This document shows positions 36,226 to 45,934 of a stretch of 64,000 nucleotides of DNA, piece by piece. The DNA is taken from assembly GCA_963514095.1 (NCBI GenBank), contig OY741268.1, forward strand, positions 31,791,940 through 31,855,939. The letters run 5' to 3'. Source of the stretch: Eutrigla gurnardus (taxonomy: Eukaryota > Chordata > Actinopteri > Perciformes > Triglidae). The notes beneath the pieces are model-generated. The model made no database searches, was not told the DNA's origin, and saw nothing but the letters and a program-made list of their open reading frames with translations. Position numbers and translations under genes: made by a program. The number at the start of each line of letters is the position of its first letter. The stretch's first letter is position 1.

Positions 36226-38866
36226 CTTTATTGATCCCGAAGGAAATTCAAGAAGGTTAGTTTAAAGTTAGAAGGTTAGTTGGAAGTTAGAACGTTAGTT
36301 TGAAGTTAGAACGTTAGTTTGAAGTTAGAACTGTAACGACCTGAGGCCGGCAAGGCAAGGACCCAATCGCACAACTCAGAAAAGTTTCAAATCAATAGAA
36401 TTTATTTCACAAAACAAAACAAAGGGAAGCAGAAGCTACAAAATACGGTATTAACATAAAGCGCCTCCAAAAGGGAGGGAGGAAAGAAAACAGAATAACA
36501 CTGGCCTAATCTGGCTAACACTATATTGACAGGAACAAGGGATATATGTCTAAAATATTTACAGAGGGAACGAAGCTAAATGCAAAGTACCAAAAAAAAG
36601 GGCTAAGCTAGAAAAGAGCAACGAGGGGGAAACTAAACAAGGCTGACCTAACAAAGTAACAAACAAGCAAAAGGATCTATGAACAAAGTGACAACGAAAC
36701 AAACCATCAGCAGGAGTCGATGGTACGAGGTAATGGGAACAGGTGACACAATCAGGAAGAGGGCGGGACATCGCAGACAGCGGAAACAGAGGGGCAGGAA
36801 GTAAACATGCCTGAAACGAGAGGGAACACAGTTACTTCAAAATAAAAGACGGGACAACACCAAAGACAGGACAAAAACGGTAAACTTAACAGACAGATGC
36901 GGATCATGACAAGAACGTTAGTTTAAAGTTAGGTTAGTTTAAAGTTAGAAGGTTAGTTAGAAGTTAGAACGTTTGAATTTAGAACGTTAGTTTAAAGTTA
37001 ATTTAGTTTAAAGTTAGAACGTACGTTTAAAGTTAGGTTAGTTTAGTTAGTTTAGTTTAAAGTTAGAAGGTTAGTTTGAAGTTAGAATGTTAGTTTAAAG
37101 TTAGAAGGTTAGTTTGAAGTTAGAATGTTAGTTTGAAGTTAGGTTAGTTTGAAGTTAGGTTAGTTTCAAGTTAGAACTTTAGTTTAAACTAACGTTCTAA
37201 CTTTAAACTAACATTCTAACTTTAAAGTTAGGTTAGTTTGAAGGGAGAACGTTAGTTTAAACAAGTGTGTTCCTTTAAGAGGACTGAGAGTCCGCAGCCA
37301 GAGACTTGTTGTACTGACGGGTCACCTGTGTGGTTCTGGTTCCAGGTGATCTTCAGGTACACTCTGGCTCTCTTCAAATACAAAGAGGACGACATACTGA
37401 AGATCCACGACAGTGTGGAGATCTACCAGTACCTGCGCTTCTTCGCCAAGACCATCTCTGACGGCCGGTACAGATTACATTCATTACATTACATTAATTA
37501 ATACATTCACTACCCCTATATATATTCAATTCAATTCAATTTTATTTATAGTGTCAAATCACAACAGAGGTCATCTCAGGACACTTAACACATTGAGCAG
37601 GACTAGAATACACTCAAAATTTCAAGAGTCAACACAATTTCAAATTCCCAACATCACCCAGGGGCAAGCGTTACAGCGACAGTGGCGAGAAAAAACTGCC
37701 TTAATAGGCTTTTAGGCAGAAATCTGGTGCAGCCCAGGCCCTTGGGTTCCAACTGCATTTGGTGTTGGTAGTATGGTAGTAGTAGCATTAACAGTAGTGG
37801 TGGTATTAACAGAAGCAATAGTATCAACAGTAGTAGTCCATGGCAGCAGGCACAGCCACGCCGAGATGGATCCATCCCAACCACGTTGCCGTAGACCAGA
37901 AAGCAGGAGTAGTTGAGCAGTCACACAGCGGGCAGGTGGAACTACAATGTGGTGTTTCCAGCATCATATATATATATATATATATAAACACTGTTTACAG
38001 TGGAGGTGGGGAGCTGTTGACTTCGACTGGGGATATCGTCGGGCGGTGGAAGGAATACTTCGAGGATCTCCTCAATCCCACTGACACGTCTTCCATTGAG
38101 GAAGCTGGAGACTCGGAGGTTCATCCACCCATTACTCGGGCTGAAGTTACCGAGGTAGTTAAGAAGCTCCCCGGTGGCAAGGCACCGGGGATGGATGAGA
38201 TCCGCCCTGAGTACCTCAAGTCTCTGGATGTTGTGGGGCTGTCTTGGTTAACACGTCATTGCAACATCGCGTGGCAGTCGGGGACAGTGCCTCTGGACTG
38301 GCAGACCGGGGTGGTGGTCCCTCTATTCAAAAAGGGGGACCGGAGGGTGTGTTCCAACTATCGGGGGATCACACTCCTCAGCCTCCCTGGGAAAGTCTAT
38401 TCCAGGGTACTGGAGAGGAGAATTTGGCCGATAGTCGAACCTCGGATTCAGGAGGAACAATGCGGTTTTCGTCCTGGCCGTGGAACACTGGACCAGCTCT
38501 ATACCCTCCACAGGGTGCTCGAGGGTTCATGGGAGTTTGCCCAACCAGTCCACATGTGTTTTGTGGACCTGGAGAAGGCATTCGACCGTGTCCCTCCGAC
38601 CGTGTCCCTCGTGGCATTCTGTGGGAGGTACTTCGGGAGTACGGGGTCGGGGGCCCTCTGCTAAGGGCTGTTCGGTCCCTGTATGACCGGAGCAGGAGCT
38701 TGGTTCGCATTGCCGGCAGTAAGTCAGACCTGTTTCAGGTGCATGTTGGACTCTGGCAGGGCTGCCCTTTGTCACCGGTTCTGTTCATTATTTTTATGGA
38801 CAGGATTTCTAGGCGCAGCCGTGGGCCGGAGGGGATCTGGTTCGGGAGCCACTGGATTAGTGAAAG

Positions 38867-38932
<66 letters not shown>

Positions 38933-39404
38933 GTGTGTGGTGTGTGGTGTGTGGTGTGGGTGTGTGTATATACTGTATATATACACACACACACACATAG
39001 ATAAACACACAGCGAGGACATTTCACGACTGGACACAGGTGGCATCCTATCACAGTACCATGAAATATATATATATATATAAATACAGTATTTATATATA
39101 TATATATACCGGTATATATATATATAAATACAGTATTTATATGTGCACATATATATCTGTCTCGTGGATGAACCTGTCTCTCTCTGGCAGGAAGCTCACC
39201 AGCATCGCCTTCGGCGACTTGAACCCGTTCCCCGGCCGTCTGCTAAGGAACCGGCGAGCAGTTCACCTGGAGCGCCTGCAAGGGGAGCTGAAGGAGCTGG
39301 AGGAGCAGCAGAGGGAGTTCTTCATCACAGAGAGCACCACCCGGGAACACAAGGAGCTGGAGGGTCTGGTCAGCGAGGAGGAGGAGGAGGAGGAGGAGGT
39401 GTGA
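22711..39404 (+). CDS. tbc1d2: TBC1 domain family member 2 (Armus), Rab GAP
   Basis: GTPase-activating protein of the TBC1D2 family, known for acting on Rab7 and for linking Rac1 to E-cadherin trafficking. Coding exons, all GT/AG with closed phases: 22711-24486, 24564-24702, 25704-25824, 27412-27649, 28039-28308, 28499-28603, 28915-29025, 29129-29301, 29377-29488, 29953-30153, 30327-30514, 30721-30841, 31408-31593, 37346-37467, 39191-39404 (1,358 aa). The start is the ATG after acceptor ctttag. Order: Pro-rich repeat region (about 160-440), PH domain (about 516-607; GPLRAWKQRWF, ELMLYWLQQLQ), coiled coil (about 759-920), TBC domain (about 1043-1240). Both catalytic fingers are present: IQLDLHRT (Arg1104) and GYCQGLN (Gln1141). 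The C-terminus is acidic. Match is to TBC1D2A rather than TBC1D2B. It is about 430 residues longer than the human protein, mainly from the N-terminal expansion. The exon at 27412 needs the second of two nearby acceptors, because the first gives an immediate stop. Confidence 0.95.
23193..24030 (+). repeat. tbc1d2: Coding minisatellite in tbc1d2 exon 2
   Basis: 27 in-frame copies of a 9-11-residue unit ending HLN(P/T/I)QQ, with a Pro/Ala/His-rich lead (for example APPPHLNPQQ), plus one stretch of 14 consecutive prolines. At DNA level the unit is about 30 bp (cctcctcctcacctgaaccc). Length changes are all multiples of three, so the frame is kept. A shorter LVQDPPVLAP-type repeat follows at about 24,085-24,200. 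Low complexity predicts a disordered segment. Confidence 0.95.
24826..24946 (+). mobile_element. Truncated LINE 3' tail
   Basis: The segment from 'agcactgttgtactta' to 'gtctgctaaatgcctgtaatg' matches the 3' end of the LINE fragment at 46838-47490, including 'gaacagctactactttactc' and the TAAATG-type tail. It lies in a tbc1d2 intron. Confidence 0.75.
26225..27368. repeat. 21-bp minisatellite in tbc1d2 intron
   Basis: About 54 copies of 'ggactggttgaatgtgacta' plus one base, with ggggctggttgaa and ggactggatgagcatg variants in a repeating higher-order pattern of roughly 350 bp. Period 21 leaves both strands open, giving false 103- and 117-codon frames. It ends about 40 bp before the acceptor of exon 27412. 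Confidence 0.96.
27820..28012 (+). mobile_element. Dispersed fish repeat with GGAT tail
   Basis: Starts 'gataggttaattgatgactc', contains 'ctctacatgtcggccctgtg', 'tgtccagggtgaaccctgcc' and 'cccaatgacagctgggat', and ends in a ggat microsatellite. This is a very common fish interspersed repeat. Its middle part is the single-copy form of the unit in the satellite at 39,920-42,412. Confidence 0.75.
29489..29835. repeat. Minisatellite 'gtagactggtagacctgtgtacct'-type
   Basis: Irregular repeats of gtagactg, gtagacctgt and gtgtacct beginning right after the donor of the tbc1d2 exon ending at 29488. The donor GTAGAC is itself the start of the repeat unit. Confidence 0.92.
34771..35631. mobile_element. 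TTAA-flanked MITE inside the minisatellite
   Basis: Termini 'agggacagtgtgta' at 34771 and, from 35631 on the other strand, 'agagacagtgtgta'. TTAA flanks both ends (34767-34770, 35632-35635). The interior is unique sequence with an AAT microsatellite near 35,270. The satellite itself contains ttaa in every unit, so it is a rich target for such an element. No transposase frame is seen. Confidence 0.75.
35808..35912 (-). mobile_element. 5'-truncated LINE tail with GATA repeat, copy 1
   Basis: On the minus strand, 'gaatttccttcgggatcaat' plus 'aaagtatc' is followed by a (TATC)n run. This is the familiar 3' tail of fish RTE/Rex-like LINEs. Only about 30 bp of element remains. Confidence 0.75.
36163..36254 (-). 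mobile_element. 5'-truncated LINE tail with GATA repeat, copy 2
   Basis: Same tail and same junctions as the copy at 35,808-35,912, about 340 bp away. The flanking minisatellite on the right is also nearly the same (gaaggttagttggaagttag). This indicates that the insertion was copied by expansion of the array rather than inserted twice. Confidence 0.75.
36332..36911 (-). mobile_element. Solo LTR of a Ty3-type retrotransposon
   Basis: A 580-bp segment beginning TGTAACGACC and ending ATCATGACA on the plus strand, flanked by the 5-bp direct repeat agaac at 36327-36331 and 36912-36916. Read on the minus strand it begins TGTCATGATC, has a poly(A) signal 'gtgaaataaattc' and ends CGTTACA, so it is an LTR in minus orientation. 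No internal coding region remains, which is the usual product of LTR-LTR recombination. Confidence 0.85.
37526..37735 (-). mobile_element. Retroelement 3' tail fragment
   Basis: On the minus strand it reads 'ctgctcaatgtgttaagtgt', 'cctgagatgacctctgttgtg', then 'aaataaaattgaattgaatt'. The same family lies in plus orientation at 63440-63618. It sits in the last tbc1d2 intron. Confidence 0.75.
38006..38868 (+). pseudogene. LINE reverse-transcriptase fragment (RTE/Rex-like)
   Basis: Encodes the N-terminal half of a non-LTR reverse transcriptase: KLPGGKAPGMDEIRPEYLK, VVPLFKKGDRRVCSNYRGIT, EEQCGFRPGRGTLDQ, MCFVDLEKAFDRVP, then in a shifted frame GILWEVLREYGVGGPLLRAV and LSPVLFIIFMDRISRR. A tandem duplication of 14 bp (cgaccgtgtccctc) at about 38,585-38,612 breaks the frame. 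The element stops at a TG microsatellite before the YADD box. It is a dead insertion in the last tbc1d2 intron. Clade assignment is from memory. Confidence 0.85.
38868..38966. repeat. (TG)n and TGTGG microsatellite
   Basis: Long TG run followed by repeats of 'tgtggtg'. It truncates the LINE fragment on its left. AT-rich palindromic patches (atatata, aaatacagtattta) follow to about 39,160, just before the last tbc1d2 exon. Confidence 0.93.
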
Positions 39405-39905
39405 CCTCCATCATCAGACACTTGGTCTAATATGTTTCATGGTCACTGTTCTGTTTAACAGGAAGTTGGTCTCGGTGCCGTCACCATGACGACTGTGTTT
39501 GTCTTCAACACGGTTCCTGTTCGCAGTGAGAACAGGAACAATGAACAATGAACCCCCTTCCATTGCATTCACATCACAACGAGCTGTTACCTGGAGCGCA
39601 TGCGCCCTCAATGGGTTGCCAGCTATCTAATGGTTAATACACTATGATATGATATTAAAAAGACAAATAAATCTGATTGACAAGAGCTGTGACACTGTTT
39701 ACAAAAAGTTACACCGACACCTTCATGTAAATGAGTGGAAGGAGGGAATACACTGTCTAGCTAGCTAGCAGTTACCGACACTGTCGTGTAACTGATAAAT
39801 AAATATATAATATAAAATATTTAATATAAATACATACACTCATGTATGCAAATGTTGACAGCAAACAACCTATTGTTTAATTTCACTGTGAAAGTCCATA
39901 ATCCA
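39405..39905. other. tbc1d2 3' UTR and flank
   Basis: Follows the tbc1d2 TGA at 39402-39404. Poly(A) signal candidates are 'gacaaataaatctg' at about 39,662 and 'gataaataaatata' at about 39,796. No further coding exon is seen. Confidence 0.5.
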
Positions 39906-39919
39906 TCATCAACTGCTTA

Positions 39920-42412
39920 TACAGTCTATCACAGGGAGACATGTAGAGACAGACAGGTAACTAGTCTATCACAGGGAGACATGTAGAGACAGACAGGTAA
40001 CCAGTCTATCACAGGGAGACATGTAGAGACAGACAGGTAACTAGTCTATCACAGGGAGACATGTAGAGACAGACAGGTAACCAGTCTATCACAGGGCCGA
40101 CATATAGAGACAGACAGGTCTATCACAGGGAGACATGTAGAGACAGACAGGTAACCAGTCTATCACAGGGAGACATGTAGAGACACAGGTAACCAGTCTA
40201 TCACAGGGAGACATGTAGAGACAGACAGGTAACCAGTCTATCACAGGGAGACATTTAGAGACAGACAGGTAACCTGTCTATCAAAGGCAGACATGTAGAG
40301 ACAGACAGGTAACCAGTCTATCACAGGGAGACATGTAGAGACAGACAGGTAACCTGTCTATCAAAGGCAGACATGTAGAGACAGACAGGTAACCAGTCTA
40401 TCACAGGGAGACATGTAGAGACAGACAGGTAACCTGTCTATCAAAGGCAGACATGTAGAGACAGACAGGTAACCTGTCTATCAAAGGCAGACATGTAGAG
40501 ACAGACAGGTAACCAGTCTATCACAGGGAGACATGTAGAGACAGACAGGTAACCTGTCTATCACAGGGAGACATGTAGAGACAGACAGGTAACCAGTCTA
40601 TCACAGGGAGACATGTAGAGACAGACAGGTAACCAGTCTATCACAGGGGGACATGTAGAGACAGACAGGTAACCTGTCTATCACAGGGCTGACATGTAGA
40701 GACAGACAGGTAACCAGTCTATCACAGGGCTGACATGTAGAGACAGACAGGTAACCAGTCTATCACAGGGAGACATGTAGAGACAGACAGGTAACCAGTC
40801 TATCACAGGGCTGACATGTAGAGACAGACAGGTAACCAGTCTATCACAGGGCCGACATGTAGAGACAGACAGGTAACCAGTCTATCACAGGGAGACATGT
40901 AGAGACAGACAGGTAACCAGTCTATCACAGGGAGACATGTAGAGACAGACAGGTAACCAGTCTATCACAGGGCTGACATGTAGAGACAGACAGGTAACCA
41001 GTCTATCACAGGGAGACATGTAGAGACAGACAGGTAACCAGTCTATCACAGGGAGACATGTAGAGACAGACAGGTAACTAGTCTATCACAGGGAGACATG
41101 TAGAGACAGACAGGTAACCAGTCTATCACAGGGAGACATGTAGAGACAGACAGGTAACTAGTCTATCACAGGGAGACATGTAGAGACAGACAGGTAACCA
41201 GTCTATCACAGGGCCGACATATAGAGACAGACAGGTCTATCACAGGGAGACATGTAGAGACAGACAGGTAACCAGTCTATCACAGGGAGACATGTAGAGA
41301 CACAGGTAACCAGTCTATCACAGGGAGACATGTAGAGACAGACAGGTAACCAGTCTATCACAGGGAGACATTTAGAGACAGACAGGTAACCTGTCTATCA
41401 AAGGCAGACATGTAGAGACAGACAGGTAACCAGTCTATCACAGGGAGACATGTAGAGACAGACAGGTAACCTGTCTATCAAAGGCAGACATGTAGAGACA
41501 GACAGGTAACCAGTCTATCACAGGGAGACATGTAGAGACAGACAGGTAACCTGTCTATCAAAGGCAGACATGTAGAGACAGACAGGTAACCTGTCTATCA
41601 AAGGCAGACATGTAGAGACAGACAGGTAACCAGTCTATCACAGGGAGACATGTAGAGACAGACAGGTAACCTGTCTATCACAGGGAGACATGTAGAGACA
41701 GACAGGTAACCAGTCTATCACAGGGAGACATGTAGAGACAGACAGGTAACCAGTCTATCACAGGGGGACATGTAGAGACAGACAGGTAACCTGTCTATCA
41801 CAGGGCTGACATGTAGAGACAGACAGGTAACCAGTCTATCACAGGGCTGACATGTAGAGACAGACAGGTAACCAGTCTATCACAGGGAGACATGTAGAGA
41901 CAGACAGGTAACCAGTCTATCACAGGGCTGACATGTAGAGACAGACAGGTAACCAGTCTATCACAGGGCCGACATGTAGAGACAGACAGGTAACCAGTCT
42001 ATCACAGGGAGACATGTAGAGACAGACAGGTAACCAGTCTATCACAGGGAGACATGTAGAGACAGACAGGTAACCAGTCTATCACAGGGCTGACATGTAG
42101 AGACAGACAGGTAACCAGTCTATCACAGGGAGACATGTAGAGACAGACAGGTAACCAGTCTATCACAGGGAGACATGTAGAGACAGACAGGTAACCAGTC
42201 TATCACAGGGCTGACATGTAGAGACAGACAGGTAACCAGTCTATCACAGGGAGACATGTAGAGACAGACAGGTAACCAGTCTATCACAGGGAGACATGTA
42301 GAGACAGACAGGTAACCAGTCTATCACAGGGAGACATGTAGAGACAGACAGGTAACCAGTCTATCACAGGGAGACATGTAGAGACAGACAGGTAACCAGT
42401 CTATCACAGGGC
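39920..42412. repeat. 39/40-bp satellite derived from a dispersed repeat
   Basis: About 63 copies of 'gtctatcacagggagacatg' plus 'tagagacagacaggtaacca', with variants cagggccgac, cagggctgac and caaaggcagac. A rare variant block (gggccgacatatagagac, then a shortened unit) recurs at 40,094 and 41,211, showing a higher-order duplication of 1,117 bp. The unit is the reverse complement of part of the interspersed repeat at 27,820-28,012. Confidence 0.96.
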
Positions 42413-42737
42413 TGAGTATTTATATCATATTTATTAGATATTAATAATATATAACATGTATTATTAATAATATAAGACAAACACATGAGCAGCATATTTG
42501 ATATTCTTATTTTTTATTAAACAAAATGTATAATGAGCTAATTTTGATCAGAATCTACAATCAATCAAGTCATCAGGGATCAATCACCTCTCCATATCAA
42601 CCTCAAGGACAGTAAAGCTGCTACTATTATTATTATCATCATTATTATTATCATCATTATTATTATTATTAATATTATTATTTTCACCATTATTATTATC
42701 ATTATCATAATCATTATTGTTATCATTTTCATCATTA

Positions 42738-42990
42738 GGGGGGGTTTAGCTCAGGAGGTAGAGCGGGTTGGCTGGCAACCGCGAGATTGCTGGTTCGATC
42801 CCCGGCTCAATCCCCGGTTCCTCCTAGCTGAGTGCCTGGTGTCACCTCACCCTAATTGATCCTGATGGGCTGGTTGCCCTGCGTGGTTGACTCCACCGGT
42901 GGTGTGTGAATGTGTGAGTGAATGGGTGAATGACAGTCATTAATGTAAAGCGCTTTGGAGAAAAGCGCTATATAAATGAGGCCATTTACT
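42738..42990 (+). mobile_element. tRNA-derived SINE
   Basis: Starts near 'ggggtttagctcaggaggta' (box A) with 'ctggttcgatcccc' (box B) about 35 bp later. The body follows, and it ends 'gtaaagcgctttggagaa' and 'agcgctatataaatg', a typical fish SINE end. The tail block is also present, reversed, at 53752-53860. It is surrounded by ATT/ATC low-complexity DNA (42,620-42,735 and 43,000-43,040). Confidence 0.85.
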
Positions 42991-43244
42991 GTTTTTCATC
43001 ATTATTATCATTGTTATTATTAATACTACTATTATTATAATTATTATAAGTGGATCGACAGAATTTAATGATAACTGATAGTGTAGTAATCTTTCATGTT
43101 TTCAGGATATTTTCAAAATGAAAATCTAACAAAACGACATTTAAGACATTTTATTAACCAAATTAAATGAATCAATGATTCAAATAAAATGAGGATGAGG
43201 TCATGTGACCATCATGTCATGTGACCATCAGGTCACCGTTGTCC

Positions 43245-45200
43245 TCACGGCGTCTCTGACGTCCCACACTGACTGGACGTGGACAGCACAGTGACCTGTG
43301 ACCTCCGGCCTGATGACGATGACAAATACGACACCTTGATCCCCAGAGACGAGTGTTGGTCCTCCGCGTCGCCGTGGCAACACAGAGCATTGCCGTGGCA
43401 ACACAGACCATCACCGTGGCAACACAGAGCGCCGCCGTGGCAACACAGAGCGCTGCCGGCCTTCTCCCTGAACTCCACCGACACGAAGTAGAAGATGAAC
43501 GGGTCGATGCAGCTGTTGAAAGTGCTCACCGCTAAGCTAACCATGTAGGAGACGTAGAGGTCCTCCCCGTCTCCATCCAGTGAGCTGTCTCCGTAGGTGA
43601 GGAGGAGGAGGATGTTGCTAGGCAACAGACACACACTGAACACAAGCAGCACCAGCACCGTCACCCGGACGGCGTGGCTGTAGCGCCTCCCCTCAGCCAG
43701 CAGGGTGCGCAGCACAGCGGTGTGGCAGTACAGCACAACCAGGAAGGGCAGCAGGAAGCAGACAGAGAACAGGCTGGCGAAGTACGGCAGGAAATAGTTC
43801 TCCTGCTCCTCCTCCGGCAGCGCGTCGTGGCAGGTGGTGATCTGCAGCTCGTCCAGCACGTAGGTCTGCTGCGTCGCCAAAAGGGGCAGCATGGCGGCGA
43901 GGACCACCACCCAGACCGCCACTGTCATGTACACAGACATCCGCCGGCTGCGCAGCGTCTGGGCGCCGAATGGGTGAACCAGAGCGACGTAGCGGTCCAG
44001 AGCCACCAGCGCCAGACACAGCGCTGAGCCGTACATGTTCCCGTAGAACATCGCCATGACGACGCGGCAGCACGGCTCGCCCAGCTCCCAGTGGTTCCCT
44101 CGGAAGTGGTACACGATCCGGAATGGCAGGACCAGCAGCAGCAGACAGTCGGCCACCGTCAAGTTGATCAGCAGCGTGGTCGACGGGAGCGGTTTGGTCC
44201 TGAAGACCAGGACCCACAGAGCCAGCAGGTTGGAGGGCAGACCCACAATGAAGGCCACCAGGTACAGGACTGGCAGGTACACGTTGGTGGTCGGAGCCTG
44301 GATCTCCTTCAACTGCTTCTCATTCAGGGTCGTCCAGTTACAGTTGATCTTCAGTCTGAAGGCCCGAAGACCTGCAGAGACCAGAACACACATCGGTCTG
44401 TAGACCTGCAGAGACCACAACACACATCAGTCTGTAGACAGACTGATCTCATGAAATGGCGTATGTATGACACGCCAACTCATATGCCATTATGGTTTGT
44501 CATCACTACGCACAATTGCCTTTTCGCGTGTTTATCAACGCCGAACCCGAACCCTAACCCTAAAGGGCGTTTACATACATGTGGATGTGATGGGTCGTTT
44601 CGCTAGAGGGCGCTGACAAACACGCGGATGTGATGGGTCGTTTCGCTCAGAACGTACACATACACGCGGATAGCTCGAATTGCGTACAGATAACACGCCA
44701 TAGGAAGTGACGTGTATATTTACGAAAAGTCATGATGCCACGTTGCTGTAGACCTGCAGAGACCAGAATACATATCAGTCTGTAGACCTAAAATGTCCCA
44801 GTTTAATAAAGTGTCGTCAGTTTAACAAAATGTCCCAGTTTATTAAAATGTCCCAGTTTAATAAAATGTCCTCAGTTTAATAAAATGTCCCAGTTTAATA
44901 AAATAACCCCAGTTTAATAACATGTCCTATGACATTACCAAGCAAACTTTCAGGGAGCAAATGTGTTCTCACAAAGACACTGAACGAAAGACAGACACAG
45001 GCTGTGCATGCTGGGAGAATCTGTTTAAATCTTCATGTCATGATCTGGAACAGGAACCGGTCCCGACATGTCCATCAATCAGAAGAAGAAGAAGAAGAAG
45101 ACTTACGGACGGCCATGCTGGAACAATCGTCCGCTGGAGAGACGCTGCAGTAGGAGGACAGCAGAGAGACGAAGACCAGAGTCCCAAAAGACAGCCTCAT
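43245..45200 (-). CDS. f2rl3: Protease-activated receptor 4-like GPCR
   Basis: Thrombin/trypsin-activated class A GPCR. Two exons: 45200-45107 (start ATG, 31 codons plus one base, donor GTAAGT) and 44371-43245 (acceptor ctctgcag), joined in phase 1 to give 406 aa. Exon 1 encodes a hydrophobic signal peptide (LSFGTLVFVSLLSSYC). Seven hydrophobic helices follow, with LINLTVADCLL in TM2, LDRYVALVHP (DRY) after TM3, the PAR signature TTCHDALP in ECL2, LLPSN in TM6 and NSCIDPFIF in TM7. CHDALP, EGRRYSHA and the DPFI..F.S.EFR region match PAR4 more closely than PAR1-3. Possible activation site: Arg34-Ala35, exposing AFRLKINC; Asn43 is in an N-W-T sequon. The C-tail holds four CCHG repeats and a Ser-rich end. 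The GC-rich coding region contrasts with the repeat-filled intron. Confidence 0.92.
44430..44745. mobile_element. Probable dispersed repeat in f2rl3 intron
   Basis: Begins 'gactgatctcatgaaatggc' and contains 'accctaaccctaaa', two copies of 'gatgtgatgggtcgtttcgct', and ends near 'gtcatgatgccacgttgc'. The sequence type is familiar from other fish genomes. Flanking 'ctgtagacctgcagagacca' occurs on both sides, so the insertion or a local duplication split a repeat. The rest of the intron has only 'cccagtttaataaaatgtcc' repeats (44,788-44,925). Confidence 0.5.
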
Positions 45201-45930
45201 CTTCTTAAATTCTCTTCTTCTTCGTTTCTATCCAGTTCAACCTCTTTTTCTTTTTCACTCTTTTATCTCCGAGTTTCTTTTGTTTGTCTCAGCAGCAGCT
45301 GTCTTCCTCTTCCTCTAACCATCCTGTGGTTGGACACAACGGCAGTAGTTTTAGTAGTCCTGTACTACGAGTACTATTAGCAGTAATAGTAGTAGCAGTA
45401 GTACTGTGAGTGCAGTGGCCTGTCTGTGTCATCTGATCTCAGAGCTGCTGGTGTCGACATGCCTCTCTGATGGGATCCAGATGTGTGTGTGTGTGTGTGC
45501 TGGTATAAGCAGCGTTGTGGGGACATACATGTGTGGTTTTGGTTATTGTTATGGTTGTGATGTGTCTGCAGGAAGTTGATTTAATGTTCTCACAAGTGAT
45601 GTTAACACTGTGTGTGTCTGTTTGTGTTTGCAGGGATTCAGACGACAATAGAAACATTCAAAGTGTTTAACTTCCTTCATCATAAAAGGAAATAAGTCAG
45701 ACCTGTCTGTTTGTGCTCTCAGCCCTGCCCCTCAACTGTGACTGTCCAATCACAGCTCAGCAACAGTGACACACCAGGTCGGATGGGGTGTCTCCACATG
45801 TCAAGACAAGGACAAATTATGAGACAAAAGAGCCCTGAGGACAGATATTGAAGAGTCCCTCCCACCTCCCGTCCATGGAGCAAGACACCCGGACAAAAAG
45901 AGACCACAAGAAAACGACAAAGAGACGCAA
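45201..45930. other. Upstream flank of f2rl3, no other gene seen
   Basis: Sequence 5' of f2rl3 with a CTTCTT-rich stretch, an AGTAGT patch at about 45,350-45,400 and a TG microsatellite at 45,482-45,500. The promoter must lie here, but no TATA box or defined site can be assigned. Confidence 0.4.
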
Positions 45931-45934
45931 ATAT

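Larger units (their letters stand above)
31676..37258. repeat. 5.5-kb minisatellite in tbc1d2 intron
   Basis: Hundreds of copies of 'gttagtttaaagttagaac' and variants (ggttagtttgaa, aacattagttaaaagtaa), in nested higher-order blocks. It occupies almost the full 5,752-bp intron between the exons ending at 31593 and starting at 37346. It is interrupted by a TTAA MITE (34771-35631), two GATA/LINE-tail patches and a solo LTR (36332-36911). A short inverted stretch lies near 37,185-37,225, where 'aactaacgttctaac' appears on the plus strand. Confidence 0.96.

Noticed and set aside
39920..42412. Possible CRISPR array, because of regular ~40-bp repeats
   Set aside because: Units are contiguous, with no unique spacers; the DNA is vertebrate and the unit comes from a dispersed repeat.
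42738..42830. Functional tRNA gene
   Set aside because: A and B boxes are present, but the cloverleaf arms do not close well and a SINE body follows.
44555..44572. Telomere-like accctaaccctaaa (interstitial telomere)
   Set aside because: Only about two hexamers, inside a dispersed repeat; too short to claim a telomeric relic.
43674..44606. Plus-strand and alternative minus frames over f2rl3
   Set aside because: GC-rich shadow frames of the receptor exon; only one frame has seven helices and the PAR motifs.
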